Of a DNA stretch of 64,000 bases, positions 30,493 through 41,384 are shown piece after piece. The DNA comes from Muricea muricata. Lineage: Eukaryota; Cnidaria; Anthozoa; Malacalcyonacea; Plexauridae. The stretch covers positions 43,730,107-43,794,106 of the forward strand of contig OY979717.1 in assembly GCA_963855995.1 (NCBI GenBank), written 5' to 3'. The notes under the pieces were generated by a model. The model saw only the letters and a list, made by a program, of their open reading frames with translations, did no database searches and was not told where the DNA came from. How positions within the stretch are numbered: position 1 is the first letter of the stretch; the number at the start of each line of letters is the position of its first letter. The translations under genes and the position numbers were made by a program.

Positions 30493-30806
30493 AAGAAATA
30501 TAAAACATTTTCTGTGTTGATATACAGTTATATCAACACGAGTGGAAATTGGAAAAACGAGAAATTGTGTGGAAACACGACGCCCGCAGGGCGGAGTGTT
30601 TTCACCCAATTTCGAGTTTTTCCAATTTTCACGAGTGTTGATATAACTGTATATCAATACGGGAAAAATGTTTTATATTTCTTTTATAATATAGCACAAA
30701 GAACTTTAACAGAAGAGTGGCGGGAAATTTTCCGTGTTGACATAGAGTTATATCAACACGGCTCTTAGCCAATCAGCGTTCAGAATTTACAAATGCTATA
30801 TTATAA
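30493..30806. mobile_element. Composite hairpin + TIR MITE inside Penelope copy
   Basis: Insertion proved by the second Penelope copy, which reads straight through GCAATATTTGAATATATAAG (complement near 31490-31510). It consists of a hairpin (about 30493-30683; AAATATAAAACATTTTCTG against its complement, loop GACGCCCGCAGGGCGGAG), then a core with inverted ends TTATAATATAGC (30684-30695) and GCTATATTATAA (30795-30806). The core includes AGCCAATCAGCG near 30769. Confidence 0.75.
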
Positions 30807-31533
30807 TTGAATATATAAGTTTAAGTGTTATGTTACAGAGTGTCAAATTACAAGGGACAATTAGATTTAACTAGGACAACGTAGGACAGTGTGATACAAT
30901 TAGGACAACATTGACATTTACACACAAAGACAGTCGAACTAGAAAAGGGTAAGAGGAATCGAGCTGCCTTGGACATTAAGAGTAGGTTTGTATTTATTTA
31001 TGAGGAGGCTCTCGTGTATCATTAACTCATACGAATCAGAACAACAAGAAAGGATTTTGAAATCGTCAAAGTCCACTTTGTGACCAGAGGCACGCGAGTG
31101 GGAAAGCACACTGGACTTAGTGGGGTTAGAGGTATGTTTTCCCGTAATAGGAGAGATACCCAGGTGCTCTGATATTCTAGTGTGTAAATGGCGTGTGGTT
31201 TGACCCACATACGACGCGGAACAGCATCGACACTTAAAAAAGTAAACAACACTAGATCTCAGGTACTTGGGAACTTTATCCTTAAAAGGGAAAACGAGAG
31301 CCTCCTCATAAATAAATACAAACCTACTCTTAATGTCCAAGGCAGCTCGATTCCTCTTAACCTTTTCTAGTTCGACTGTCTTTGTGTGTAAATGTCCTTG
31401 TTGTCCTAATTGTATCACACTGTCCTATGTTGTCCTAGTTAAATCTAATTGTCCCTTGTAATTTGACACTCTGTAACATAACACTTAAACTTATATATTC
31501 AAATATTGCATGCTAATGTATCTTGTATTTAGT

Positions 31534-31560
31534 CTGAAGATGTCTTATGTTAAGACGAAA
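31534..31560 (+). ncRNA. Hammerhead-like core, right Penelope copy
   Basis: Plus strand: CTGAAGA (31534-31540), stem II GTCTTA/TAAGAC, GAAA (31557-31560). Identical to the left copy. Confidence 0.4.
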
Positions 31561-32495
31561 CGTCACTTTTAATAAACATATATATAACCTTATGAAACTG
31601 GTCTATTTATGGCTCTACTAAAAGCACTATGTTGGGCTTTGATATTTATTCTGCGAATTCGATTTCCGCCCGGCAGTTCTATCGCCACAGTGTTAATTGA
31701 TTAAATAAGACGACTAAATTACTTCCACTGGTCCCTTTTTTACCAACCGAAATATTCTAGCGAATTCATCTAATCCCCTTTTACAAGACCAAATTATCTT
31801 TGTCAAATTTGCTTTGCTACAGACTTTTTGTCAATGTAAATTACAGGTTATTGACAAATTTATGTTTAAAACACATTTACCACATGAAATTTGCTCAAGA
31901 ATATTTGGTCATGTAAAAGGGACTATACTAGAGTCCTGGGCGAAAAATTTCTTTTCGCAGTGGAACATTCTTTCAAAGGAACTTGCGCGAGTAGTGAGCC
32001 GGATAAAAACTTGTCGATATAAAACATAATATTCCACGAAAATAATCAATCACACATCGAATTTTTAAAACTAGGGTTTGTCACAATGGATACCTAGCAA
32101 AACTCACCAATGAATAAACATGATTATAACACAGATGACAAGTGACCTCTGACTCTTGCTCCAACATTGAAACGATATTAACGGACAAATTTATAACACA
32201 TCCACCATCTCACTTAAAATTAAAAGAAAGTTAATTGAAACACCACCACCCAATTATTTCCACGGCACCCTTTTTTATCAGCCAAGAATTCTAGCGAATT
32301 GATACACGCGAGTTCTGGCCGAAAACATTTGTTTTTGAAGTCAAACCCTATTTCAAAGAGAATTGGTCAAGCAAAAACCTGTATATATCACCCCCCCCCC
32401 CCCCCCCCATCCCAAAGCGAACAAGTGCTCGATCTGATATTGAAAATCCACTACATTCCATAAAGAACGTGATGTGTACTTGTTTAGTCAACACT

Positions 32496-32674
32496 TGTAA
32501 TGTTTGTGAGGTTTAGGTGACATTAATATAATAATTTATTCGTAAAAACCTATTTAACAAGTTTTTGTGCTTGATATTTTTTGTTGTTGTTTTTCTAAAA
32601 TGAATGGTTGACTTTTGAGCGTAAATTCGAGTGAATTGTGAGAGATTTAGCGACGATAGCAACCGCTTTCTACA
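32496..32674 (+). repeat. BEL/Pao 5' LTR, unit 2
   Basis: 179 bp, starts TGTAATGTTTGTGAGG and ends GCTTTCTACA. Clearly diverged from the 3' LTR at 40592-40775, so the element is old. Confidence 0.75.
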
Positions 32675-32692
32675 TGGCGCCCAACGTGAGGC
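32675..32692 (+). promoter_or_regulatory. Primer binding site (tRNA-Lys type)
   Basis: TGGCGCCCAACGTGAGGC directly follows the LTR. It differs at one base from the complement of the 3' end of tRNA-Lys(1,2) as known from retroviral primer sites. The position immediately after a TG...CA LTR supports the LTR border. Confidence 0.75.
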
Positions 32693-33284
32693 AATCTTAC
32701 GATCGATACATTTAGATTACGCCCTGCGAATTCCAAAATCGAAAAATGAAGGCGTTTAGAGCTGCTGAACAGGGAGTTTGCACTGAACTCAAAAAAGAAG
32801 CATGCGGTTTATTATCACAACAGTTAAACGTCGCAAGTAGACCTGAAGTTATAAGCTATTTATTGGATGCAAAACAAAAAAGATTTTGAGCGATATAGGT
32901 AACGAGGTTACATCGCTATGTAAATTAACCGAAATCAGCAAACAAAACGAAGAATCCGATGACATTTAAGTGAGAATTATAACCTGTCGGAAAAGGATCA
33001 AGGATTCGAAACCATTCGTCAATAATGGGCAAAAGCATCGCCAGTTTACGTTCAAACGAATACTAGGCAAGACAACGTTGCTAAGCCACGTTCACCGAGG
33101 CTAACTTTACCGAAATTATAGAGCGATGTGACGAAATGGACAATTTTTTGGGACATATTCGATACATTCGAATGAAAACCTTGCATCAATCGACAAATTC
33201 AATTAGTAAAAGGCTCATCTAGAAGGTACGGCAGCCACAGCTATCCAAGGGCTTACTCTTATGAGTGGAAACTATGCGTCTGCT

Positions 33285-35861
33285 CACAGTTAATACAAGA
33301 AGATGGTTAGGCTAGCCGGCAAACTTCAGAGGGACTCTAAAATGATGTTGAAGCCCACTAAAATAAAGGTCACGTGGTCCCGTCCCTGCATCAGCGAAGG
33401 AGCGATACTAGGAAAATAATGGAGGATGTAGAGTATTTTGTTAAATTTAAGCGATCTTTAAACCTTTTTCGTTGGTAAAATGTATAGTTTTTTATTATTA
33501 CGGTTTGTACGGATGTCCCGCTGGGATTTCAGGCACCAAGAACAGCCTAGGAGATCAAATTACAATTGTTTGAGTGTAAAGCCCCGAGGTCAAGTATGAC
33601 AGACGAATGGCTAATTGAAAGATATTGAGGAAAAGCAAGCCTCAAATTTGCTTAGAAGAATCTGAAAATGTTTGAAATGATGAGTTTATCATGTAAAAGT
33701 TGCCGTGGATATGAGCAAAGCTGAAAGAGACGATATACGGACAGAATTCACTGACGCTTCGAGGGAAATTCAAGGTGTGATGTCAATTGTTTGTCATAAA
33801 ATATGACTGTGTACTCTGTATTAATAGTCAAACCACTCAAAATGAGATACACGGGCTAGAAGTACAGAGAATGTGGTCCTTGCAAAACAAACGCAACAAC
33901 AGTTACATCTGTTATGGGACACTATAGTATTAAATATGCGTCAATGGCGAAAATTTGTTTACGAGACTGGACTGTACAATAGTGTGGATCAAGACTGCAT
34001 CGGTTTTCAAAACTCAGGTTATGTGTAATTCCAGAACGTTTATTATTAATAAAACCGGATAATTGAAACTTGAAAGACGAAATGTAAAAAAATTTGTATG
34101 TTATATGCAGGATTGAGAGCAGCTGGGAAATTTGCCACCGCTGTGCAAAAATATGGTTGGCGGCTGAACACAAAATGTAATTAGCATATTATTTGCAAAA
34201 TGCAGATTGGTTTCAAAGGTGCTCGGAATTTAGTTTCTTTGACGAGCCAGTTATAATTTTGTTCACAATTTTTCATTGATTTAAGTAAAGGACTGATATA
34301 GCTGTCAGTTAATCATATTTTGAAGTGATGACATCGTCTGTTGAAGCAAATTTCCAAACTTTGACATGCGAGTGGGTTCCCAAGAATTAAGCGCGATGTT
34401 GAATTTACGTTTGACTTAATACTGAAAAATTTAGCTTTTGCTCCAAAAAGATATTGGTTTTCTGCTACTTCCAATATGTTTATGTTTCTTTCGAAACCAA
34501 TTTTTTTGTTTTATAAATTCCGCTCATGGCCAATAGTTTGTTGTGAAACTCGCTACCGGAAAAGTACTTTAAATTACGGTTGTTGTTGAAATGGTCATGA
34601 AAGTGATAAAACATCCACAATCACGTGGGCCGTCAGTGCAATGATGTCTTTCATACTGTATAAATTTTTTCGTAAAAATGGTAAAAATATTTTTCAATTG
34701 ACTAATGCGTTTAGTCGATCGATTTCAGTGACATTTTTGTATTATTGTTCGAGTACGAGGGTTGACTAGTTTGACTCGAATTTTAAAAAACCTGCCTTTT
34801 GCTCCAACATGATTTTAGCTCGAACTTGGCTTTCATGTTTATATCTACTCACCTGATTTGTTAGCGTGTTTTAAAAAATTACGCTAAAAGGTCGTTTAGT
34901 CCACTGAAAATGCTTGTGATCCATGTTTGTTATATGATTTTTAAATATCACGCGTAAATCACGCAATTTCCACGCGTTCACGCAGGCTTATCTGGCGCAT
35001 GCTCAGACAAATTTCCCAGCTGCTAGGATTGAGTAGTTCGGGAAACTATACAGAACTTCAGTGAAATAATATATATTGCATCTGCATAGCTACATACTGC
35101 ATTGCTAGCTTACTGCAGGTCTTATAATGTAAGGACTTCTGGTTAGATTGTTTTATCATATATTACGATGTTTTTAAATACTTAATAAGCTTTCTATGAC
35201 CGTGTTATGGATTTATTACAGTATATGGCAAAATTTCGTCGGATCAACGAGCGATCGATTTTTGTTGCTCTCAGTGACCAGACTTGACACTTTGAAAAAG
35301 ACGAATACGCGATGTAAATATCAAATAGATATGGTGAATCGTGTAGCTAATTTTTTGCTGTAATAACATGCAGTGAATGTGCTGTTCGCTGAAGATTATA
35401 GAAAATACATTACATATCACACGCGCATCAAACATGCATTCTGCCTTGTTGAAATGATGCTTGCAAAGATACATACTGCCTCGTTCAACGCATATCTGGG
35501 TTTCTTGTTGTTCGTCGACAACTCTTATGTCTTCGTTGTTTAATTTAGTTGCTCTTTTCGTGCGTTTTTTCTAATTTTAATGTGTGTTTACTCTCGTCGG
35601 GACGCGCTGAAGCCAGTTTCAAAAACAAAAAACCTCATCTTTTAACTGCTAGAATAACCATGTAATAGAGAGCATTCGCAAGCCATGGCATTCAACCACA
35701 ATCCCAGCGAAAATAGAGGAATAAAATAAAAAGGAACCACTTTATATTTGAACTTTCGAGCGCATGTTTTTATATAATCTAATTAAGCGATTGAAACTTG
35801 ATGCCGGGACCGGACCACGTGACCCGTCAGCTAGCCTAACCATCTTCTTCTATTAACTGTG
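33285..35861. mobile_element. P-element-like non-autonomous DNA transposon in gag
   Basis: Inverted ends CACAGTTAATACAAGAAGAT and ATCTTCTTCTATTAACTGTG extend about 32 bp with one mismatch. A subterminal inverted word pair GTCACGTGGTCC / GGACCACGTGAC lies near each end. Flanked by GTCTGCT at 33278-33284 and 35862-35868; unit 3 has it once near 41735. 7-8-bp duplications and CA...TG ends fit P elements best, Dada-type less well. No transposase seen. About 1.66 kb after removing the nested MULE-like element. Confidence 0.7.
34118..35024. mobile_element. 907-bp Mutator-like MITE nested in the P-like element
   Basis: Perfect 17-bp inverted ends AGCAGCTGGGAAATTTG / CAAATTTCCCAGCTGCT. 9-bp duplication AGGATTGAG at 34109-34117 and 35025-35033. 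9-bp duplication is typical of MULEs. No coding. Confidence 0.82.
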
Positions 35862-36300
35862 GTCTGCTGTAGAACTATTGAAGGAACGTCTTGGTAAGCC
35901 TCAATTAACTATTTCTGGCCATATGGATGAAATTCTTGAGATTCAAGCATCCACAGACGTTTTTGCGATACGGATAGGATAAAATCAATGTAAAAATCAG
36001 TGTAAACGTGCGAGGTTTGGCTTATCTGGGGGTATCTTCAGACAAGTATTGGAGTATTTTGATTCCCATTGTTATGTCAAATTTGTCTGGTGACGTAAGA
36101 CTACAAATTGTGTGCAAAAATACAATTGATATTTGGAAAATTGATGAACTTCTCGATGCAATTAGAACAGGCAAGAAATCGAGGCAAGTGAATCTAACCA
36201 GGGAGCTAAAAAAAAGCGTAGATGACAATAGTAGAAAGCCTAGTAAGAGTAAACCCCACACAGCAGTAGGGGGCAATGCACTATAATCACAAACACAAAA

Positions 36301-39300
36301 GAATTTTGAAAATCGATGGGTTTTTAAGCCGTTGACACCCGAAAGCCAATTCTTACAACTTCTCGTCCATGTTACAGTTGCCCACATCGCACAAAAAAAC
36401 GCCATCATCAGTAAATAAGTGACACAGACGAAACAAGACATTAACAATGAAGAAAACGCAGAAAACCAAAAAAAGCCTGACGACTCATCAAAGATTACAA
36501 CAGCAACGAGCTATGGAGGAAGAACAAACGAACTTTTGTTCTTTTCCAAACCGCTAGAGCAATGGCACTCGATGAAACCAATGAATGTTCCATTCCCGTT
36601 CGAAACCTGTTAGACACAGGTAGACAAATGAAACCCTCATGCGAAACACTCACGCTCAATATGTTTGGCGGGAATAGGTACACAAGCAAAGGTGTGATTG
36701 TGTGAAATTGCATCTTTACAAACCTAGTAATTGAGAGACTGTAGATATCTCAGCACTGAAATACGTATACGAAATCGTGAGCGTTTTAAGATCATTTTGG
36801 GAAAAAGGTAGTATTGGAATCAAGAACGATCTTGATGTTCATTAAAAGAAACCGACGAAGAGCGAAATTGCGAGGCCCGTATTTAAGAATGAGGACAATC
36901 GTTAAGACGTCAGTTTACCCGGGAGGAAAACTATTGATCGTCTGCAAGCAATTATCGATGGTGTGAGACTTGACTGAAAACATTGTACTACAAGTTGAGG
37001 AATAAATCCAATCTACTTATTGATTATTATAAAATAATCAAGGATCAAGAAATCAAGAGAATCATTGATGACACGATGAAACTATTAGTCCTTCCAATCC
37101 AAGTCTGCACTCACCACACCAAGCAGTGATTCGGAAAAAGCGCAAGACAACTAAAGTTCGTGTAGTGTGTGTGACGGATCCGCGAAACAATCGAATGAAG
37201 AACGATCATTAAATGACTGTTTAGAAACTAGTGAAAACTACATCCCTCACATTTTTGACCAAAGCATAAAGTTCAGATAGAACGCTACCGGTCTTAGAAG
37301 CTATATAAAACAGGCTTTCTTCCAAGTGAAAAGCAACCTCGAAGATAGAGATATGGTTGTTGTACGAGGATCTACTCAGTTCGAATTCTGAGTCAGTTAT
37401 AACTCGTTTTAATCGGCTTGTCTTTGGTTTAAGATCCTCTCCATCGATTCTAGGAGCAACGATCGAGCACCACTTTCGGTTGTCAGAACAAAGCAAACTT
37501 GAAATAGCAAAACTTTTGAATGTTACCTTATAGTCAGGATTACGGGGGAGAAGACGCGAGGGCATTTAGCGTGTACACGAAATCAAAAGAAATTATGACC
37601 AAAAATGGTTTCAATTTCCCCAAGTGGCATTCGAACTCGAGTACAGTAATCTGTCGAAACTAATCAAAAATGACAAAATCCTCATGAGCATTCTGAAACG
37701 ACATCGAATAATCCAAATGAAGACGACGAGACATACGCGAAATCACATGCGACGATTGGAAGTAATGAAGGAAGTAAGGACACGACAGTCAAAGTTCTTG
37801 GAATGAGCAAGGATACTGTCACTGACGATGTTTTCTTTGAATTGAGCGAATTGAGTCGACATGGTAAATCAATTCAAGAAACGAAGCGCTCCGTTCTTAA
37901 GGCCCTGTCACACGGTGCAATTTTTCTTGCAACTTGCAACGCAATTCTCCACTTAAGAGACGTAAATTTGTGACAAATGCTTGGTATGCAAAAAATATAA
38001 TGCCAAACTGTGATGGAAACATGTGTTTGCCAATTTCACATCTCGTAAGAAATTGGAATTGCATTGCAAATTGCAAGAAAAATTGCATCGTGTGACAGGG
38101 CCTTTAGTTTCACTGCAAAGACATTTGATCCGATCGGGTTTTTGACGCGTTTCACACTTCACTTAAATATTATGTTTCAACAACTTTGTTTGAGTAACAC
38201 AGGCTCGCACTGTATGTTAAAAGAAGGTTTAATACGTAAATGGCGAGTACTTTTGGACGATTTCGAGTTCCTAAGCGAAGTTCGCATTACTCATTGTTGT
38301 TTCCCATGGAAGGCGGTAGGATTACAGATTCACGGGTTCAGGGACACCTCGAACCCTGCTTACGCTGCAGATTTGTATTTACATTCAGTTTATACCGTTG
38401 GTCGTATTCTAGATCGTGCCGAAACCTAAAGTCGCAACAATAAAGAATGAATCAATACCACGATTGGAATTGCGAGGAACTCTTCTACTAGCAAGACTCG
38501 TTACAAAGTTAATTCAAATTTCTAGCAATTAGGAACAACTCCACAACAGCAGTCAGCTTGATAAAGAACGAGAGAATATCGAAATAATACGCACAACATC
38601 CCGTTAAAAAGGTCCGAAGTGTAACCCATAAGAATTCTTGGAGACATTGTGCGGGTGAACATAATCCTGCCGACATTCCTTCACGTGGATAAAGTGTAAA
38701 GGATCCCCCCCCCCCCTCAAATCGAAGTGGTGGAATTGCCCAGTCCGTCCATCGTTTTTGCAGCAACCAGAAGAAAAGTGGCCAAAGCCTCAAATCTCGC
38801 TAAAGGAGAATGATAAAGTTCTCTGCGAAGTAAAGAAGAACGTGCCAGAAATAACTCAGAAGAAGAAACTCGTACTAAAGCGGAGACGATAATAGACAGC
38901 ACTCGTTTATAGTTCATTAAGTAAGTTACTCCGCCTAACCGCGTATGTCCTGAGATTCATTGCAAAACTCAAGAATCGCATGAAATCGCCACAAAATCGT
39001 GAATTGATTCTTAAAGAAATAACAGCTTCGGACATGAACAAAGCAGAAATCGTGTGGATAAATTACGTCCAATCAAGTTCGTTCGAAACCGAATTGAAAT
39101 ATCTCACTCGAGTTAAACCGAAAGATGATAATTTGGCAATTCGTAAATTTGTAGAACAATTTACATTCACAAGATATCATTCCTTGTGGTGGAAGAATTG
39201 GCAACAGTTCTTTGACGTCAAACTCGAAACATCCCATTTTGCTTCTTTTCGAAAAATTACCTCGTAACTCTGCTTTATTGGCACACACACGAACACTGCG

Positions 39301-40591
39301 TGCATTGCACAATGGAATATGAAACACGCTCACGGCGTTAAGGGAACAACAATTTTGGGTGATTAAAGGTCGAGAAGCGGTAAAGAAAAGTTATTTGAAA
39401 TTGCTCAGTCTGTTTGAAACACGAAGGTCTTCCATTTGGAACTCATCAACTCAGCAATTTACCGAATACAAGAGTATCAGATGACCTACAATTCTCACAC
39501 CTAGGGCTCGAGTTCGCTGGTCCGATCCATTTCGATTTCAAGGATAAAGAAGCTGACTATGAAATCTCCTTCAAGAAGTCGTATGTCTGTCTTTTTACTT
39601 GTTCTTCGACATGAGCTGTACACTTGAAATCTGTCGCCGTTAAAACGTTCCTGACTTTCTATTGGCATTTCAGAGATTTTCATGTCGACGAGGACTTTCA
39701 ACTACGCTCACCTCAGATAATGCCAAAACATTCAAGCCTTCAAGAAAGGAAATCATCAAGATTGTTACTGAAACTCTTTCTTAGTAGTAATCGGCGTTAT
39801 TGTGGAGAAAGCCTATCGGTGCGGTGGATTATGTGAGAGATTGTTTAAATGTATCAAAAGATCTCTCAAGAAATTATTAGGACGTTCGAGCTAAAGTTTA
39901 GAAGAACTCTGTACGATTCTGGTAGAAATAAAGACGGTTAACAATACAAGACCCATTACTTATTCATATGACGACGTGAAAAATACGTATCCATTGACAC
40001 CTTGATATATGGACGACGTATCAGTTTTACACCTAACAGCGCTCAACAAAAGATCATAAGTACTTACAGATCTATCTCAAGAACAGCTCGCCAAAACAGA
40101 AATCCGTTATCTCAACTGACAAAACAGTAGAAGCGAGAGTACCTTAAGAGTTTGAGAGAACAATCCATTGCGAAACTGAAACGTAATAAACGTTCTATAT
40201 CCGTCGGAGACGTTGTGTTGTTAAACAAAGATTCCACAGCGAGATGCATGTGGAAACTTCCTCAGGTGCAAGAACTAATTCCAGGGACGGACGGCAAGAT
40301 TCGTTCAGAGATAACCAAGGGTTCCAGAAACGATGGTCGAGCGATTTACCTTCCAAGAGTAGTACAAAATCTTACTGCTGTCGAAGTTGATGCAAATGAA
40401 GAGCGAAAGAAAAATGACCAGCTTCTTGTGGTTGTTCCGGTAACTCCGACCGTCGAATTGAATGCAGGACCAAAAGGTAATGCCGTGATGGAGCGGAGAT
40501 TGTTCGAAGCGAAAATGACTTATGATGATGAACTACTACATTGTTTCAGTTTTATTAAAGTTTATCACGGAAGTGAATAAACTTTGGGGAG
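36301..40591 (+). pseudogene. BEL/Pao protease and pol, unit 2
   Basis: The zinc-finger region is decayed. The aspartic protease site reads VRNLLDTGRQ (36600-36630, D-T-G kept). The RT region from 37186 parallels unit 1, including the same loss around YVDD (reads stop-SGLRG near 37533), KRSVL (37890) and, after the MITE, TFDPIGFLTRFTLHLNIMFQ (38115). Then HGFRDTSNPAYAADLYLHS, integrase LEFAGPIHFDFKDKEADYEI (39507) and the C-terminal frame 40152-40580 (SISVGDVVLLNKDSTARCMW, VQELIPGTDGKIRSEITKGS). Shares almost all stops, indels and the MITE with unit 1. Inactive. Confidence 0.88.
37900..38103. mobile_element. Harbinger-type MITE, unit 2 copy
   Basis: Same insertion point and ends as 27253-27454, TTA at 37897-37899 and 38104-38106. 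Its presence at the same pol position in units 1 and 2 but not unit 3 dates it between the splits of those units. Confidence 0.88.
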
Positions 40592-40775
40592 TGTAACATT
40601 CGTGACGTTTACGTGACATTAATATGTCAAATTTATTCCTAAAGCCTGTCAGCCAAGTTTTTGTACTTGGTATTATTTTGTTGTTGTTTCGTAAAATAAA
40701 CGGTTTTATTCTCTTTTGAGTTGAGATTCGAGTGAATTGTGAGAGATTTAGCGACGATAACAAACGTTTTCTACA
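40592..40775 (+). repeat. BEL/Pao 3' LTR, unit 2
   Basis: 184 bp, TGTAACATTCGTGACG to TTTTCTACA, preceded by TTTGGGGAG. Nearly identical to 29949-30132, while differing widely from its own 5' LTR at 32496-32674. Confidence 0.8.
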
Positions 40776-41384
40776 AAACTGAGCAACACAAATGCCATTC
40801 ATGTCTTTAAAGTTTTAGCAGATTTCGTGACAATGTATACCTAGCACAACTCACCAATTAATAGACAGGATTACAACACACAGCTGAAACGTGACTTCCG
40901 ACTATGGTTCCATTGAGAGAATATGAACGGCGAAATTCATAACACATCCATCATGTCACTTAAAATAAAAAAGAACAAAGTTAATTGATTAAATAAGACG
41001 ACTAAATTACTTCCACTGGTCCCTTTTTTACCCACCCAAATATTCTAGCGAATTCGTATAATCCCCTTTTACAAGACCAAATTATCTTTGTCAAATTTGC
41101 TTTGCTACAGACTTTTTGTCAATGTAAATTACAGGTTATTGACAAATTTACGTTTAAAACACATTTACCACATGAAATTTGCTCAAGAATATTTGGTCAT
41201 GTAAAAGGGTCTATATTAGAGTCCTGGGCGAAAAATTTCTTTTCGCAGTGGAACATTCTTTCAAAGGAACTTGCGCGAGTAGTGAGCCGGATAAAAACTT
41301 GTCGATATAAAACATAATATTCCACGAAAATAATCAATCACAAATCGAATTTTTAAAACTAGGGTTTGTCACAATGGATACCGA
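40776..41384. repeat. Inter-element module, unit 2 side (with deletion)
   Basis: Matches 30133-32087 without the Penelope pair; it keeps the empty site GTTAATTGATTAAAT. At about 41384 it jumps straight into gag, skipping the equivalent of 32088-32923, i.e. the second module copy, 5' LTR, PBS and gag start. Confidence 0.7.

Larger units (their letters stand above)
30352..31691. mobile_element. Inverted pair of Penelope-like elements with 15-bp target duplication
   Basis: Flanked by GTTAATTGATTAAAT at 30337-30351 and 31692-31706; unit 2 has a single copy near 40980, an exact empty site. Two 5'-truncated copies lie head to head with 3' ends outward: left copy about 30352-31285 (minus), right copy about 31286-31691 (plus). 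The shared segment CTCCTCATAAATAAATACAA appears in opposite orientation at both sides of the junction. A minus frame (31418-30939) encodes a GIY-YIG endonuclease: VVYFFKCRCCSASYVGQTTR, then HTRISEHLGISP, SVLSHSRASGH and LMIHESLLINKYKPTLN. The left copy carries a hairpin MITE (30493-30806) absent from the right copy. Confidence 0.85.
30133..32495. repeat. Inter-element module of the BEL array, unit 1 side
   Basis: Non-element flank shared with units 2 and 3. The module CACAATGTATACCTAGCACA ... AATTCATAACACATCC (about 30188-30310) occurs again from 32080, and the part with TATTCTAGCGAATTC ... GTGGAACATTCTTTC (31745-31975) occurs in decayed form to about 32360, so the flank itself is a two-copy tandem. 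It contains the Penelope pair at 30352-31691. A 71-codon frame (31814-32029) is also open at 41102-41317 but shows no known domain. Poly-C near 32391-32408. Confidence 0.6.
32746..36300 (+). pseudogene. BEL/Pao gag, unit 2, split by a DNA transposon
   Basis: Begins MKAFRAAEQGVCTELKKEAC at 32746, stops after about 48 codons (TGA near 32887), and continues in decayed form (ATAIQGLTLMSGNYAS-type sequence, 33230-33284). A 2.58-kb insertion follows, then SAVELLKERLGKPQL-type sequence (35865), a decayed RGLAYLGVSSDKYWSILIPI (36008) and QIVCKNTIDIWKIDELLDAI. This matches the retroviral-like gag of BEL elements (order: TKW.. domain, leucine-rich middle, R-EIEAR end). Stops and frameshifts throughout. 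Confidence 0.75.

Noticed and set aside
31814..32029. 71-residue frame kept in both array units (also 41102-41317)
   Set aside because: Conservation is explained by the recent duplication of the whole unit; no known domain.
32088..32923. Complete, potentially active BEL provirus starting at 32496
   Set aside because: Gag has an early stop, pol has many frameshifts, the RT motif is lost, and the LTRs are strongly diverged.
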